Shown here one piece after another: positions 38,742 to 50,253 of a stretch of DNA of 64,000 nt (position 1 is its first letter; every line of letters begins with the position of its first letter). The DNA is from Neomesorhizobium sp963726065 (GTDB taxonomy: Bacteria > Pseudomonadota > Alphaproteobacteria > Rhizobiales > Rhizobiaceae): positions 186,001 to 250,000 of the forward strand of contig CAVSAU010000012.1 of NCBI GenBank assembly GCA_963726065.1. Reading direction: 5' to 3'. Made by a program: the position numbers and the translations under genes. The notes under the pieces were generated by a model. It was not told where the DNA came from. It made no database searches and saw only the letters and a program-made list of their open reading frames with translations.

Positions 38742-40394
38742 ATGCGAAGCCTCTGCCGCGGTGAATTTCGCCGCGCCCCCAAAAGCCAAAAGCAGCCAAG
38801 ACACTTGTCCTCAGACGAACAGACCGCTCAAGAAGCGTTGACCTTTGCAGACCTCGGCCTCTCGCCCAAGGTTCTTTCCGCAGTCACCGATGCCGGCTAC
38901 ACCGTGCCGACACCGATCCAGGCCGGCGCTATCCCGCACGCCTTGCAGGGCAAGGATGTGCTCGGCATAGCCCAGACCGGCACCGGCAAGACGGCATCCT
39001 TCGTGCTGCCGATGCTGACGCGCCTTGAAAAAGGCCGCGCCCGTGCCCGCATGCCGCGCACGCTGATCCTCGAACCGACGCGCGAACTCGCTGCGCAGGT
39101 GGAAGAGAATTTCGTCAAGTACGGCAAGAACCACCCCAAGCTCAACATCGCGCTGCTGATCGGCGGCGTTTCCTTCGACGAGCAGGACAAGAAGCTGGAA
39201 CGCGGCGCCGACGTGCTGATCGCCACGCCCGGCCGATTGCTCGACCACCTCGAGCGCGGCAAGCTGCTGCTGAACGGCGTGGAGATCCTCGTCATCGACG
39301 AAGCCGACCGGATGCTCGACATGGGCTTCATCCCCGACATCGAACGCATCTGCGAGATGATCCCGTCGCTGACCAGGCAGACGCTGTTCTTCTCGGCCAC
39401 GATGCCGCCGGAAATCACCAAACTCACCGAAAAATTCCTGCATGCGCCAGTGCGCGTGGAGGTGTCCAAGGCGGCAAGCACGGGCACCAACATAACCCAG
39501 CGTCTGGTCAAATCCGGACCGAAACCCTGGGACAAGCGCGCGGCGCTGCGCGAACTCATCAACGCCGAATCCGGCGAGCTGAAGAACGCCATCATCTTCT
39601 GCAATCGCAAGGTCGAAGTGTCGGAACTGTTCCGCTCGCTGATCAAGTACGATTTCGATGCCGGCGCGCTGCATGGCGACATGGACCAGCGCGCCCGCAT
39701 GCAGATGCTGGCCAATTTCCGCGACGGCAAACTGAAGCTTCTGGTAGCGTCCGACGTGGCGGCGCGCGGCCTCGACATTCCCGACGTCAGCCACGTCTTC
39801 AACTATGACGTGCCGATCCATGCGGAAGACTATGTGCACCGCATCGGACGCACCGGCCGGGCCGGACGCTCGGGCAAATCCTTCACCATCGTCACCAAGA
39901 ACGATGCCAAATATCTCGCGGCTATCGAAAAGCTGACCGGCCTGAAAATCGAATGGCACGACGGCGATCTTTCGACGGTGGTTGCCAGCGAAAGCGAAGA
40001 TGAGGCGCCGCGTCGCGGTCGTGGCGCGCCGCGCCGTGCCGGGCGCAAGGACGAAGGCGAGCGCAAACGCGGCGGCCGCGAGCGTTCGCAGCGCCATGCC
40101 GAAAAGCCGGCGCGCGAACCGGAGGCCGTCGATATCGATGCGGTGGCTGCCGAGGCCCCGGTCGAAAAACGTGGGCGCAAGGAAGCCATCCGCTCAGACA
40201 ACGCCGAGCGCAAGGCAAGGCCGGAACGCGCCGAGCAGCCTCGCCGGGACGACCGCCCGCGCCGCGACGATCATCGTGGCGGGCGCCCTGACCGTTCCGA
40301 ACAGAACCGCCGCCAGCGCGAGCAGGACGACGACGGCACCGTCGGCTTCGGCGACGACATGCCAGCTTTCATGCGGGTCAGCGCCAAGGTCTAG
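38742..40394 (+). CDS. DEAD-box RNA helicase, RhlE type
   Basis: ATP-dependent RNA helicase with motifs AQTGTGKT, PTRELA, DEAD (VIDEADRMLDMGF), SAT and RIGRTGRAGRSG. The long C-terminal tail (after about residue 430) is charged and rich in Arg, Asp and Glu (RRGRGAPRRAGRKDEGERKRGG, then RRDDRPRRDDHRGG), typical of RNA-binding tails of RhlE-like helicases. The start is uncertain: the frame is open from 38664 (TTG), ATG 38742 is the only ATG before the core, TTG 38805 is also possible; none has a clear ribosome-binding site. Confidence 0.88.
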   Translation: MRSLCRGEFRRAPKSQKQPRHLSSDEQTAQEALTFADLGLSPKVLSAVTDAGYTVPTPIQAGAIPHALQGKDVLGIAQTGTGKTASFVLPMLTRLEKGRARARMPRTLILEPTRELAAQVEENFVKYGKNHPKLNIALLIGGVSFDEQDKKLERGADVLIATPGRLLDHLERGKLLLNGVEILVIDEADRMLDMGFIPDIERICEMIPSLTRQTLFFSATMPPEITKLTEKFLHAPVRVEVSKAASTGTNITQRLVKSGPKPWDKRAALRELINAESGELKNAIIFCNRKVEVSELFRSLIKYDFDAGALHGDMDQRARMQMLANFRDGKLKLLVASDVAARGLDIPDVSHVFNYDVPIHAEDYVHRIGRTGRAGRSGKSFTIVTKNDAKYLAAIEKLTGLKIEWHDGDLSTVVASESEDEAPRRGRGAPRRAGRKDEGERKRGGRERSQRHAEKPAREPEAVDIDAVAAEAPVEKRGRKEAIRSDNAERKARPERAEQPRRDDRPRRDDHRGGRPDRSEQNRRQREQDDDGTVGFGDDMPAFMRVSAKV

Positions 40395-40507
40395 AGCGGA
40401 CGACCCGCCTCCCTTTGGGAACTCGGCCCGGGCGATGCTGCTGAGCGCACCCGTAGCGCTTCTTGCCGGGCTGAACGCGACGTTCCCCGGCACCGCACGC
40501 AATCACG

Positions 40508-40831
40508 CTACTTCCCTGCCCTCAACCCCGCTTGGTACGCCTTCCTGGCCCACGGCGTCATTTCATCGGGATCATCGAGCGCGCCGTCGGGCACCGTCCA
40601 GTACGGCATCGCAACCAGCTTGCCGTGACGCGAACCGGTGTAGGTCCACTGCGTACAGCCGGCCGCCGCGAAATCTGGCGCACTCTCTGCATCCGCCTTC
40701 AGCATCAGTTCGCCGCGTATTTCAATCGCCACGATGACGTTGTTGAAATATATGCCCTTGCCGCCGAACATGCGGCGGATGCTTACCGTGCCAAGGCCGG
40801 CGAACAGGTCGCCGATTGCATCATTGTCCAT
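40508..40831 (-). CDS. TfoX N-terminal domain protein
   Basis: 107-residue protein consisting of the TfoX/Sxy N-terminal domain: LFAGLGTVSIRRMFGGKGIYF, VAIEIRGELMLKAD, MPYWTVPDGALDDPDEM. The start at 40831 has GGAG upstream. In Gamma-proteobacteria full-length TfoX activates competence genes; the single-domain rhizobial proteins have no known role. Divergent from the GFA-like gene. Confidence 0.85.
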   Translation of the reverse strand: MDNDAIGDLFAGLGTVSIRRMFGGKGIYFNNVIVAIEIRGELMLKADAESAPDFAAAGCTQWTYTGSRHGKLVAMPYWTVPDGALDDPDEMTPWARKAYQAGLRAGK

Positions 40832-40908
40832 GTGAACACTCCAAGAAATGCCTTGCGACGGCGGGCCGGAATGTGTCGAGTAAAGCCTGTCGAAGGAGAA
40901 AATCATCA

Positions 40909-41406
40909 ATGCCGATGCTGCTCAAGGGATCGTGCCACTGCGGTGCGGTGAGCTTTGAAGTCGAGAGCCACACGCCAGTGCCCTACATGTATTGCTATTG
41001 CACGATCTGCCGCAAACAGCAGGGCGGTGGCGGCTACGCCATCAATCTCGGCGCCGATTCGGCGACCCTGAAAATCAAGGGAAAGCGCAATCTCGGTGTC
41101 TATCGCGCCAAGATCGAGGACGACGAGCGGCCGGTGTGCGAAGTATCCACCGGCGAACGCAATTTCTGCCGGAGTTGCGGATCGGCACTCTGGCTCTACG
41201 ATCCGACCTGGCCGGAACTCGTGCACCCGTTTGCCTCGGCAGTCGACAGCGAGTTGCCGGTGGCGGAGGAACGCGTGCACATCATGCTGAAATACAAGTC
41301 ACGATGGGTCGAGCCCGACATCCGCAAGAGCGACAAGACGTTCGATCTCTATCCGGAATATTCTATAGCCGACTGGCACAAGAAACACGGGCTCTGGATA
41401 GAGTGA
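40909..41406 (+). CDS. GFA/CENP-V fold zinc protein
   Basis: 165 residues. ATG at 40909 is preceded by GAAGGAG. Zinc motifs: GSCHCG (Cys9, Cys11), YCYCTICRKQ (Cys29, 31, 34) and NFCRSCGSALW. Same fold as the gene at 37314 but clearly a different subfamily in sequence and length. Convergent with sufA. Function unknown; possible thiol/aldehyde chemistry. Confidence 0.88.
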   Translation: MPMLLKGSCHCGAVSFEVESHTPVPYMYCYCTICRKQQGGGGYAINLGADSATLKIKGKRNLGVYRAKIEDDERPVCEVSTGERNFCRSCGSALWLYDPTWPELVHPFASAVDSELPVAEERVHIMLKYKSRWVEPDIRKSDKTFDLYPEYSIADWHKKHGLWIE

Positions 41407-41428
41407 ACTTTCTCCGCGAAAAATCGGC

Positions 41429-41812
41429 TCAGGCAGCGCCGGCGCGGGCTTCGGCCAGCGCTTTCAGGTCGGCGGGCTTCAGTTCCACCGATTCGCCACA
41501 GCCGCAGGCTGAACTCTGGTTCGGATTGCGGAAGGTGAAGCCCGTGCGCAACGCGGTCCGCTCGAAATCCATCTCGGTGCCGAACAGGAACAGCGCTGCT
41601 TCCGGCGCGACGTAGACATGGGCGCCGTCGCGCTCGATGTGGTCGTCCTTAGGATTGGGATCGGTAACGAGGTCGACCGTATATTCCATGCCCGCACAGC
41701 CGCCCTTCTTGATACCAAGGCGGATGCCTTGCGCATTCTCGCGCGTGGCCATGATCTCGCGCACGCGATCGGCGGCCTTGTCGGTCATCGTAATGACGGC
41801 GAAGCGTCCCAT
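41429..41812 (-). CDS. sufA: Fe-S assembly scaffold/carrier, HesB/IscA family
   Basis: 127-residue A-type carrier that receives clusters from the SufBCD scaffold and passes them on. The three conserved cysteines are present: Cys39 (KGGCAGM) and Cys103/Cys105 (ACGCGES). Last gene of the suf operon, 92 bases after the DUF59 gene. Intact. Confidence 0.93.
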   Translation of the reverse strand: MGRFAVITMTDKAADRVREIMATRENAQGIRLGIKKGGCAGMEYTVDLVTDPNPKDDHIERDGAHVYVAPEAALFLFGTEMDFERTALRTGFTFRNPNQSSACGCGESVELKPADLKALAEARAGAA

Positions 41813-41904
41813 TTTCTTCTCACTCCATTGCGTGCAGGTTCAAGGCCTGCCGAATGTCTTAACTGGTCTAAGATGGTAAAGATTCGGCTCGATACGCAAC
41901 CGCC

Positions 41905-42291
41905 TCAATACCATCCCACCGCGACCTGCGCCTCTTCCGACATGCGGTCGGGCGTCCACGGCGGATCGAAGGTCATGTTCACCTCGACACCGGAAACGCC
42001 TTCGACAGCGCCGACTGCGTTCTGCACCCACCCAGGCATTTCGCCGGCGACGGGGCAGCCCGGCGCGGTCAGCGTCATGTCGATCTTGACTTGCCGGTCG
42101 TCCTCAATGTCGATCTTGTAGATCAGACCGAGTTCGTAGATGTCGGCCGGAATTTCGGGATCGTAGACCGTCTTCAGCGCCGAGACGATGTCGTCGGTGA
42201 TGCGCGCCAGCTCTTCGGCGGGAATAGCCGACGCCGAGAAAATGCCGTTGGCGGGCGTTTCAGTCACGGTTGTGCTTGCATCGTCCATCAT
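41905..42291 (-). CDS. SUF-associated DUF59 (MIP18/PaaD-like) protein
   Basis: 128 residues with the DUF59 core: SALKTVYDPEIPADIYELGL, DMTLTAPGCPVAGEMPGWV and VEVNMTFDPPWTPDRMS, including the conserved Cys in APGCP. Such proteins assist cluster maturation or transfer and are commonly encoded between sufS and sufA in alphaproteobacteria. Its start lies 2 bases after the sufS stop, so it is probably translationally coupled. Confidence 0.9.
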   Translation of the reverse strand: MMDDASTTVTETPANGIFSASAIPAEELARITDDIVSALKTVYDPEIPADIYELGLIYKIDIEDDRQVKIDMTLTAPGCPVAGEMPGWVQNAVGAVEGVSGVEVNMTFDPPWTPDRMSEEAQVAVGWY

Positions 42292-42293
42292 CG

Positions 42294-43535
42294 TCACCCG
42301 AAGAATTTCCGCGCCTTTTCCAGCGCCTCGACCAGAATATCGACCTCGGCGCGCGTGTTGTACATGCCGAAGGATGCCCTGCATGTGGAGGTGACGCCGA
42401 AGCGTTTCAACAGCGGCTGCGCGCAATGGGTTCCGGCCCGCACGGCGACACCCTGCCGGTCGATCACCATCGACACGTCATGGGCGTGGATGCCCTGCAA
42501 CTCGAAGGAAACGATAGCGCCCTTGCCCGGCGCGTCGCCGAAGATGCGAAGCGAATTAATGGACCGCAGCCGTTCATGCGCATAGGTCTTCAGGTCGGCC
42601 TCGTGAGCGGCGATGCGCTCGCGGCCAACGCTGTCCATGTAGTCGAGCGCAGCACCCAGCCCGATCGCCTGGACGATCGGCGGCGTGCCTGCCTCGAAGC
42701 GGTGCGGCGGGTCGTTGTAGGTGACGTTGTCCTCGGTCACCTCGACGATCATCTCGCCGCCGCCCTGGAAGGGCCGCATGCGCTCCAGCATTTCCTTCTT
42801 GCCATAGAGCACGCCGATGCCTGACGGCCCGTAGACCTTGTGACCGGTGAAGACGAAGAAATCGCAGCCGAGATCCTGCACGTCGACCGGCATGTGGACC
42901 GCGCTCTGGCTGCCGTCGACCAGGACGGGAATGCCGCGCGCATGGGCGATGCGTACGATCTCCTTGATCGGCACGACCGTGCCCAGCGCATTCGACATCT
43001 GCGTGATGGCGACGAGTTTGGTCCTTGGCGTCAGCCGCTTCTCGAATTCTTCCACGTGGAGGACGCCCAAGTCGTCGACCGGCACCCAGACCAGCTTGGC
43101 GCCCTGCCGCTCGCGAATGAAATGCCACGGCACGATGTTGGAATGGTGCTCCATGATGGAGAGCACGATCTCGTCGCCCTCGCCGATGTTCGGCATGCCG
43201 AACCCGTATGCCACAGTGTTGATCGCCGCGGTGGTGTTCGACGTGAAGACGATGTCGTCCGTACTCGGCGCGTTCAGGAAACGGCGGACGGTTTCGCGTG
43301 CCTTTTCATAGGCATCGGTGGCGGCGTTCGAAAGGAAATGCAGGCCGCGATGCACATTGGCATATTCGTTTCGATAAGCATGGTCGATCGCGTCGAGCAC
43401 GGCCTGCGGCTTCTGCGCCGACGCGCCATTGTCGAGATAGACCAGCGGCTTGCCGTAGACTTCGCGCGACAGGATCGGGAAATCGCGGCGGATGGCCTCG
43501 ACATCGTAGGGGGTGTCTGCGACTTTCTGGTCCAT
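42294..43535 (-). CDS. sufS: Cysteine desulfurase SufS (class V aminotransferase)
   Basis: PLP enzyme supplying sulfur for SUF cluster assembly. 413 residues from MDQKVADTPYD (43535); an upstream codon at 43556 is possible. PLP Lys233 in FTGHKVYGPSG, PLP-phosphate His in EHHSNIVPW, catalytic Cys about residue 385 in STCRASFGMYN, as in type II (SufS/CsdA) desulfurases. It lies 75 bases after sufD. Intact. Confidence 0.95.
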   Translation of the reverse strand: MDQKVADTPYDVEAIRRDFPILSREVYGKPLVYLDNGASAQKPQAVLDAIDHAYRNEYANVHRGLHFLSNAATDAYEKARETVRRFLNAPSTDDIVFTSNTTAAINTVAYGFGMPNIGEGDEIVLSIMEHHSNIVPWHFIRERQGAKLVWVPVDDLGVLHVEEFEKRLTPRTKLVAITQMSNALGTVVPIKEIVRIAHARGIPVLVDGSQSAVHMPVDVQDLGCDFFVFTGHKVYGPSGIGVLYGKKEMLERMRPFQGGGEMIVEVTEDNVTYNDPPHRFEAGTPPIVQAIGLGAALDYMDSVGRERIAAHEADLKTYAHERLRSINSLRIFGDAPGKGAIVSFELQGIHAHDVSMVIDRQGVAVRAGTHCAQPLLKRFGVTSTCRASFGMYNTRAEVDILVEALEKARKFFG

Positions 43536-43610
43536 TATAGTCCTTAGTTGCCTCACACTCTTACCCTCTCCCCGTTCTTCACAGGGAAAAGCTAAAGGTG
43601 AGAGGCAAAT

Positions 43611-44882
43611 TCACCCATGCGTTGCAAACCACTGGTCGAGACGCGCTTCGAGCGCCTCCACGATCGGCTCGACTTCGAGTTCCTCGATCACTTCGGCCAA
43701 GAACGCCTTCACCAGCAAACCACGCGCCGTCTTCTCGTCGATGCCACGCGCCATCAGGTAGAAAAGCTGGTCGTGGTCGATCTCCTTGACCGTCGCGCCG
43801 TGGCCGCACTGCACATCGTCGGCAAAGATCTCCAGCTCCGGTTTGGTCGAAAACTCGCCGTCATCCGATAGCAGCAGCGTGTTGCAGGCCATCTTGGCGT
43901 CGGTCTTCTGGGCGATCTGGTGCACGTTGATGCGGCCCTGGAAGACGCCACGCGCCTTGCCGGTAACGACATTGCGGATGAGTTCGCGCGAGCCGGTGTG
44001 CGGCATGGTGTGATCGAGCACCATGGTCACGTCGGTGTGGGTGTCGCCGGCCAGGAGATTGATGCCGCGCAGCTGGAAGTCGGCGCCCTCGCCGGCCGTG
44101 CCGACGCGGACTTCCTGGCGCACCAGCCTGCCGCCGGCATTCATGAAGAACAGCGTCAGCTTCGAATCCTTGCCGAGCGCGGCATTGAACTGGCCAAGAT
44201 GGGTGGAGTCGTCCGGCTGATCCTGGACGATGATCCACAGCACTTCGGCGCCGTCGCCGAGCGTGAGATGGCTGATCGAGGTGGAGAGCCCGGCGCCCTC
44301 GCCCGTCTGGCGCTCGACGATCGTCACCTTGGCGCGATCGCCGACCCGCACCGGAAATCGGCTGTGCGTCTGGCCGCCAGCCTGGATGTTCTGCAATTCG
44401 ATTGGCGCGGCGACTTCAGTACCGGCTTCGATGTCGACGAAATAGCCGTCGGCGACGAAAGCAGCGTTCAGCGCGCCAATGGCGTCGTCGGAGCCCTGCA
44501 CCTCAAGCGCGGGCGCAAAGCTTCCGTCGCGCAGCTTGTCTTCAAGCCGCTCGAACGTCACGCCATCGACCGATGGCAAATTGGCCGACGACACGCCGTT
44601 AAGCACCGGCAAGACCGCCGACCCTTCGAGCAGCGCGTCGAGCTTGTCGGCCACCATGGAGGCGTCATGCTGCGGCACCGACGTCAGCAGGCGGCGAAGG
44701 TCGGTGTAGTGCCAGGCTTCGATGCGCTTGGTCGGCAGGCCGGCCTTCAAGACTTCGAGCGCGTTGTCGCGCTTGACCGTCACTGCACCATCGCCCGGCA
44801 GCACGGAAAGGCGGCTGTCATAAGCCTCGAGCAGCGCCGTCTCGGCGCCTGTGCGCTGTGGTTGCTGTGTATGCATGTTCAT
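43611..44882 (-). CDS. sufD: Fe-S assembly protein SufD
   Basis: Partner of SufB in the SufBC2D scaffold; right-handed beta-helix core. I chose ATG 44882 because AGGTG lies seven bases upstream; a GTG at 44891, directly after the sufC stop, is in frame too. Landmarks: KRIEAWHYTDLRRLL, FFMNAGGRLVRQEVRV, TGKARGVFQGRINVHQIAQK, LEIFADDVQCGHGATV, KAFLAEVIEELE. Intact. Confidence 0.95.
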   Translation of the reverse strand: MNMHTQQPQRTGAETALLEAYDSRLSVLPGDGAVTVKRDNALEVLKAGLPTKRIEAWHYTDLRRLLTSVPQHDASMVADKLDALLEGSAVLPVLNGVSSANLPSVDGVTFERLEDKLRDGSFAPALEVQGSDDAIGALNAAFVADGYFVDIEAGTEVAAPIELQNIQAGGQTHSRFPVRVGDRAKVTIVERQTGEGAGLSTSISHLTLGDGAEVLWIIVQDQPDDSTHLGQFNAALGKDSKLTLFFMNAGGRLVRQEVRVGTAGEGADFQLRGINLLAGDTHTDVTMVLDHTMPHTGSRELIRNVVTGKARGVFQGRINVHQIAQKTDAKMACNTLLLSDDGEFSTKPELEIFADDVQCGHGATVKEIDHDQLFYLMARGIDEKTARGLLVKAFLAEVIEELEVEPIVEALEARLDQWFATHG

Positions 44883-44891
44883 GATCGTCAC

Positions 44892-45648
44892 CTATGCCGC
44901 CTCGTCGATGATGCCGGCATAGCCGTTGGCTTCGAGTTCGAGCGCCAGCGACTTGTCGCCCGACTTGATGACCTGGCCCTTGTAGAGCACGTGCACGCTG
45001 TCCGGCACGATGTATTCGAGCAGGCGCTGGTAGTGGGTGATGACCACGATGGCGCGATCCGGCGAGCGCAGCGCATTGACGCCGTCGGCAACGATCTTCA
45101 GCGCGTCGATGTCGAGGCCGGAATCGGTTTCGTCGAGCACGCAGAGCTTCGGCTCCAGAAGCTTCATCTGCAGGATTTCGGCGCGCTTCTTCTCGCCGCC
45201 GGAAAAGCCGACATTCAGCGGGCGCTTCAGCATGGCCATGTCCATGTTGAGCGAGCCGGCGGCTTCCTTCACCCGCTTCATGAAGCTCGGGGATCTTCAG
45301 CGGCTCCTCGCCGCGCGCCTTGCGCTGCGCGTTCATCGCGACCTTGAGGAATTCCATGGTCGCCACGCCCGGTATTTCCATCGGATACTGGAAGGCGAGG
45401 AAGATGCCCGCGGCGGCACGCTCGGCCGGATCCATTTCGAGGATCGACTGGCCGTTGTAGAGGATGTCGCCCTCGGTGACCTCATAGTCCTCGCGGCCGG
45501 CGAGGATATAGGACAGCGTCGACTTGCCCGAGCCGTTCGGTCCCATGATCGCGGCCACCTCGCCGGCTTTCACCGTCAGGTTCAGGCCGCGGATGATCTC
45601 GGTGCCGTCTTCGGCGATGCGGGCATGCAGGTTCTTGATTTCAAGCAT
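44892..45648 (-). CDS. sufC: Fe-S assembly ATPase SufC, one frameshift
   Basis: ABC-type soluble ATPase of the SufBCD complex. Start MLEIKNLHARIAEDG at 45648. Walker A GPNGSGKST, Q-loop AFQYPMEIPG, signature NVGFSGGEKKR, Walker B LCVLDETDSGLDID, His in VITHYQRLL. One base too many in or near CCCC at about 45290 (PLKIPE...) throws the frame before FMKRVKEAAG. Stops one base before the alternative sufD GTG. Probably a sequence error since the suf system is needed in this group. Confidence 0.93.
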
Positions 45649-45690
45649 ATTTCTTCTCTTCGTCTGCGGCACATACTCGTATCGTCCAGG

Positions 45691-47211
<1,521 letters not shown>

Positions 47212-47387
47212 CAGCGTTCTCCATCCACGCCGGGTTCAAGGCCCGGCAGTTTTCGAACTATGGCACGCCGACTGCTGCAGCGGCGTAAGTTCCATATAGT
47301 GCGTTCCAGCCCGGAATTCACCCGTCAGCCTGGCGAAACACACTGCTCCACGGGCCCTCCGGCCCAACTCTCCGCCTTCAGGCGGCC

Positions 47388-48617
47388 TGCGGCTTTCCGG
47401 CACGCCGCGCCACGATGGCGGCGAGCGCCGCGGCGAACCGCTCGATATCCTCGTCCGTCGTGGCGCGGCCGATCGAAACGCGCAGCGCGCCTTCGTCGTC
47501 GCCACGGCCCATCGCCTTCAGCACATGGCTTGGCCCGACCTTGCCCGACGAGCAGGCCGAGCCCGCCGAAAGCGCGACGCCCGCCGAGATCGAAGGCGAT
47601 CTGCGCCGTCTCGGCCTTCATGCCGGGAATGCGCAAAGAAGGTCGTATTGGCAAGCGCTCGGCGCCGCGGCCGAAAATCTCGGCATCGGGCGCCAGCGGC
47701 GAGCACCGCCGCCTCGATGGCGTCGCGCCTGCCGCGCACGGCCTCGCATCTCGCCCAGCGCAGCTCGCCGCCTCGCGCGCCGCCGCGCCGAAACCGGCGA
47801 TCGCCGGCAAGGTTCTCGGTGCCGGCGCGATGGCCCTTTTCCTGGCCGCCGCCGGTGATCAGCGGCTTCGGCATCATCAGATCGGCTGCACCGACGATCG
47901 CGCCGGCGCCCTTCGGGCCGCCGATCTTGTGCGACGAGAGGATCAGGAAATCGGCGCAACCGTCTGTCATATCGACCGGAATTCGCCCTGCGGCCTGCAC
48001 GGCGTCGAGCACCAGGACGCCGCCCGCCGCCTTCACGAGCGCGCCGATCTCGGCGCACCGGCTGGATGACGCCGGTCTCGTTGTTGGCCAGCATGCATGG
48101 CGACCAGCGGCAGGCCTCCGCTGGCGGTCGTGGCGCTGCAAGCGGCGCGTCAAGCGCCGTCGAGATCGACGACGCCCTCGCCATCGACGCCGATACGTCT
48201 CGACCTGCGCCGGGGCAAAGCGCCCGCCACCGAGGATGCAGGGATGATCGGCCGCGCAGACATAGAGGCGCGCCATGCGCGCGGCGCTGCGGCCCATCCG
48301 CCAGTCCGGGGTGAGCAACATCGACGCCGCTTCGGTCGCGCCCGAGGTGAAGACGACATGCTCCGGCCTGGCGTTGACCAGCGCGGCGACCTGCGCCGCG
48401 CTTCCTCGATCAGGCGGCGCGCGGCGCGGCCTTCGCCATGCACCGAGGACGGGTTGGCAGCGACATCGAGCGCGGCAAGCATCGCCGCCCGCGCCGCAGG
48501 CAGCAGCGGCGCGCTGGCATTGTAGTCGAGATAGGCGCGGGTGCGGCCATTTCCCAGCGATTTGACCTCTTCAATCTCGCATTTGCGGGCGGTCGCGTTA
48601 TTTCCTTGAAATTCCAA
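47388..48617 (-). CDS. Cysteine desulfurase, IscS/NifS type, frameshifted
   Basis: First gene of the suf operon. Class V aminotransferase: RAYLDYNASAPLLPAAR, NPSSVHGEGRAARRLIE, MLANNETGVIQP, LVLDAVQAAGRIPVD, LSSHKIGGPKGAGA (PLP lysine) and GGGQEKGHRAGTEN. The end, ARRAGKPQAA, stops at 47388. At least five shifts (near 48395, 48290, 48060-48100, 47800 and 47590). The start is unclear: TTG at 48617 opens the frame, but related proteins start closer to RAYLDY, possibly at an ATG near 48555 hidden by another shift. A NifS-like gene ahead of sufB is usual in rhizobia. Confidence 0.85.
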
Positions 48618-48670
48618 GGTCAGCCGTCCTATTTACCCGCTTTGCCAAACGGGCGGTTCGGAACCGCCCA

Positions 48671-48689
48671 GTTTTGAACAATTCTAAAC
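48671..48689 (-). promoter_or_regulatory. Iron-control palindrome (ICE/Irr-box type) upstream of the suf operon
   Basis: GTTTTGAA-CAA-TTCTAAAC is a 19-base palindrome with one mismatch, fitting the Irr box pattern TTTAGAA-NNN-TTCTAAA described for rhizobia. It lies 53 bases before the first suf gene and is the only such palindrome I noticed in the window. Iron control of suf by Irr or RirA is established in this group; binding here is inferred. Confidence 0.7.
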
Positions 48690-48781
48690 TAGCTTCTAGG
48701 AAGCCGGCTGCGCTGCGTCAAGGCCGGAGACACGATTTCCGCCACTGCGGCATCGCGCTTCCATAGCGACTGGAGTAATTC

Positions 48782-49456
48782 ATGCCCGAGGTCATTTTCA
48801 CCGGTCCCGCCGGTCGCCTGGAAGGCCGCTACCAGCCCTCCAAGGAAAAGAACGCGCCGATCGCCATCGTCCTGCATCCGCATCCGCAGTTCGGCGGGAC
48901 GATGAACAACAAGATCGTCTACGACCTCTTCTACATGTTCCAGAAGCGCAATTTCACGACGCTGCGCTTCAATTTCCGCTGCATCGGCCGCAGCCAGGGC
49001 GAATTCGACCACGGCACCGGCGAATTGTCGGATGCGGCCGCCGCGCTCGACTGGATCCAGTCGCTGCATCCCGATTCCAAGAGCTGCTGGGTCGCCGGCT
49101 ATTCCTTCGGCGCCTGGATCGGCATGCAGCTTCTGATGCGCCGTCCGGAGATCGAAGGCTTCATCTCGATCGCGCCGCAGCCCAACACCTATGATTTCTC
49201 GTTCCTGGCGCCCTGCCCGTCGTCCGGCCTGATCATCCATGGCGACGCCGACAAGGTGGCGCCGCCGAAGGATGTGCAGGGGCTGGTCGACAAGCTGCAC
49301 ACGCAGAAGGGCATCACCATCACCCAGAAGACGCTGCCCGGCGCCAACCACTTCTTCGCCAACGATTCGGACCTGCTGATCGAGGAATGCGCCGACTATC
49401 TCGACCGCCGTCTGGCCGGCGAACTGTCGGACCCGCGGCCGAAGCGCCTGAGATAA
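48782..49456 (+). CDS. Alpha/beta hydrolase, COG2945 type
   Basis: 224 residues, no signal peptide. Oxyanion and fold landmarks: IVLHPHPQFGGTMNNKIV, LRFNFRCIGRSQGEFDHG, nucleophile elbow AGYSFGAW (Ser about 119), acid in IIHGDADKVAPP, His in LPGANHFF. The COG2945 family has uncharacterised cytosolic serine hydrolases. Followed by paiB after 16 bases, so co-transcription is likely. Confidence 0.88.
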   Translation: MPEVIFTGPAGRLEGRYQPSKEKNAPIAIVLHPHPQFGGTMNNKIVYDLFYMFQKRNFTTLRFNFRCIGRSQGEFDHGTGELSDAAAALDWIQSLHPDSKSCWVAGYSFGAWIGMQLLMRRPEIEGFISIAPQPNTYDFSFLAPCPSSGLIIHGDADKVAPPKDVQGLVDKLHTQKGITITQKTLPGANHFFANDSDLLIEECADYLDRRLAGELSDPRPKRLR

Positions 49457-49472
49457 GAACGCGAGGGCGGCG

Positions 49473-50121
49473 ATGTATCAGCCTCCGCACTTTGTCGAGA
49501 CCCGGCTGGACGTGCTGCATGCGCTGATCCGGGCGCATCCGCTCGGACTGCTGATCTCGGTCGGACCGGACGGCCCGATGGCCGACCCGTTGCCATTCCT
49601 GATCGACGCTGCGGTAGAGCCGCATGGCAGGCTGCGCGCCCATGTCGCCAAGGCCAACCCGCAATGGCGCCTGATCGCCGAAAACCCGCAGACACCCGTG
49701 CTGGTCGTCTTCCAGGGCGCCGACAGCTACGTCACCCCATCCTGGTACGAGACCAAGCGCGAGACCGGCAAGGTGGTGCCAACCTGGAATTATGCGATTG
49801 TCCAGGTGCGCGGTCGCGCCAGGATCGTCGACGACAGGGAATGGCTTGCCGGCCAGATCGCCGAATTGACCGCGACGCACGAAGCACATCGTGCCGAGCC
49901 ATGGCAGGTGACCGACGCGCCGGCGCCGTTCATCGAGGCGCAGATCAAGGGCATTATCGGCCTGGAAATCGACGATCACCGAAATTTCGGGAAAGTGGAA
50001 GGTCAGTCAGAACAGGCCGGTAGCGGACCGCGTCGGCGTCGCCGCGGGACTGGATAAACTTCAATCCACGACCGAGATGGCGGAACTGGTGCGCTCGTTC
50101 GGCGGCCTGGAGAAGCGCTAA
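49473..50121 (+). CDS. PaiB-type FMN-binding negative regulator, one frameshift
   Basis: PaiB family, split-barrel flavin-binding fold. Start MYQPPHFVETRLDVLHALI; the core includes ANPQWRLI, FQGADSYVTPSWYETK and KVVPTWNYAIVQVRG. The frame breaks near 49972; one frame over, the normal end appears: SGKWKVSQNRPVADRVGVAA and AELVRSFGGLEKR, stopping at 50121. In Bacillus PaiB represses protease and sporulation genes; in proteobacteria the role is not known. Probably one base lost or gained by error. Confidence 0.87.
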
Positions 50122-50253
50122 GCCGCTCTTCCATCTGGCGAATAATCGTTCATTTCATCGCTGTTCTTGTGAATCCTCGGCTTCGGATGCTAAAGGCGCG
50201 CCTTCGTAGTGCCATGGCGACGGCAAGAGCCGCTGCCTTTCCGGGAAAAGAAA

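Noticed and set aside
43920..45347. Plus-strand open frame of 475 codons
   Set aside because: Antisense to sufD and sufC, which have diagnostic motifs.
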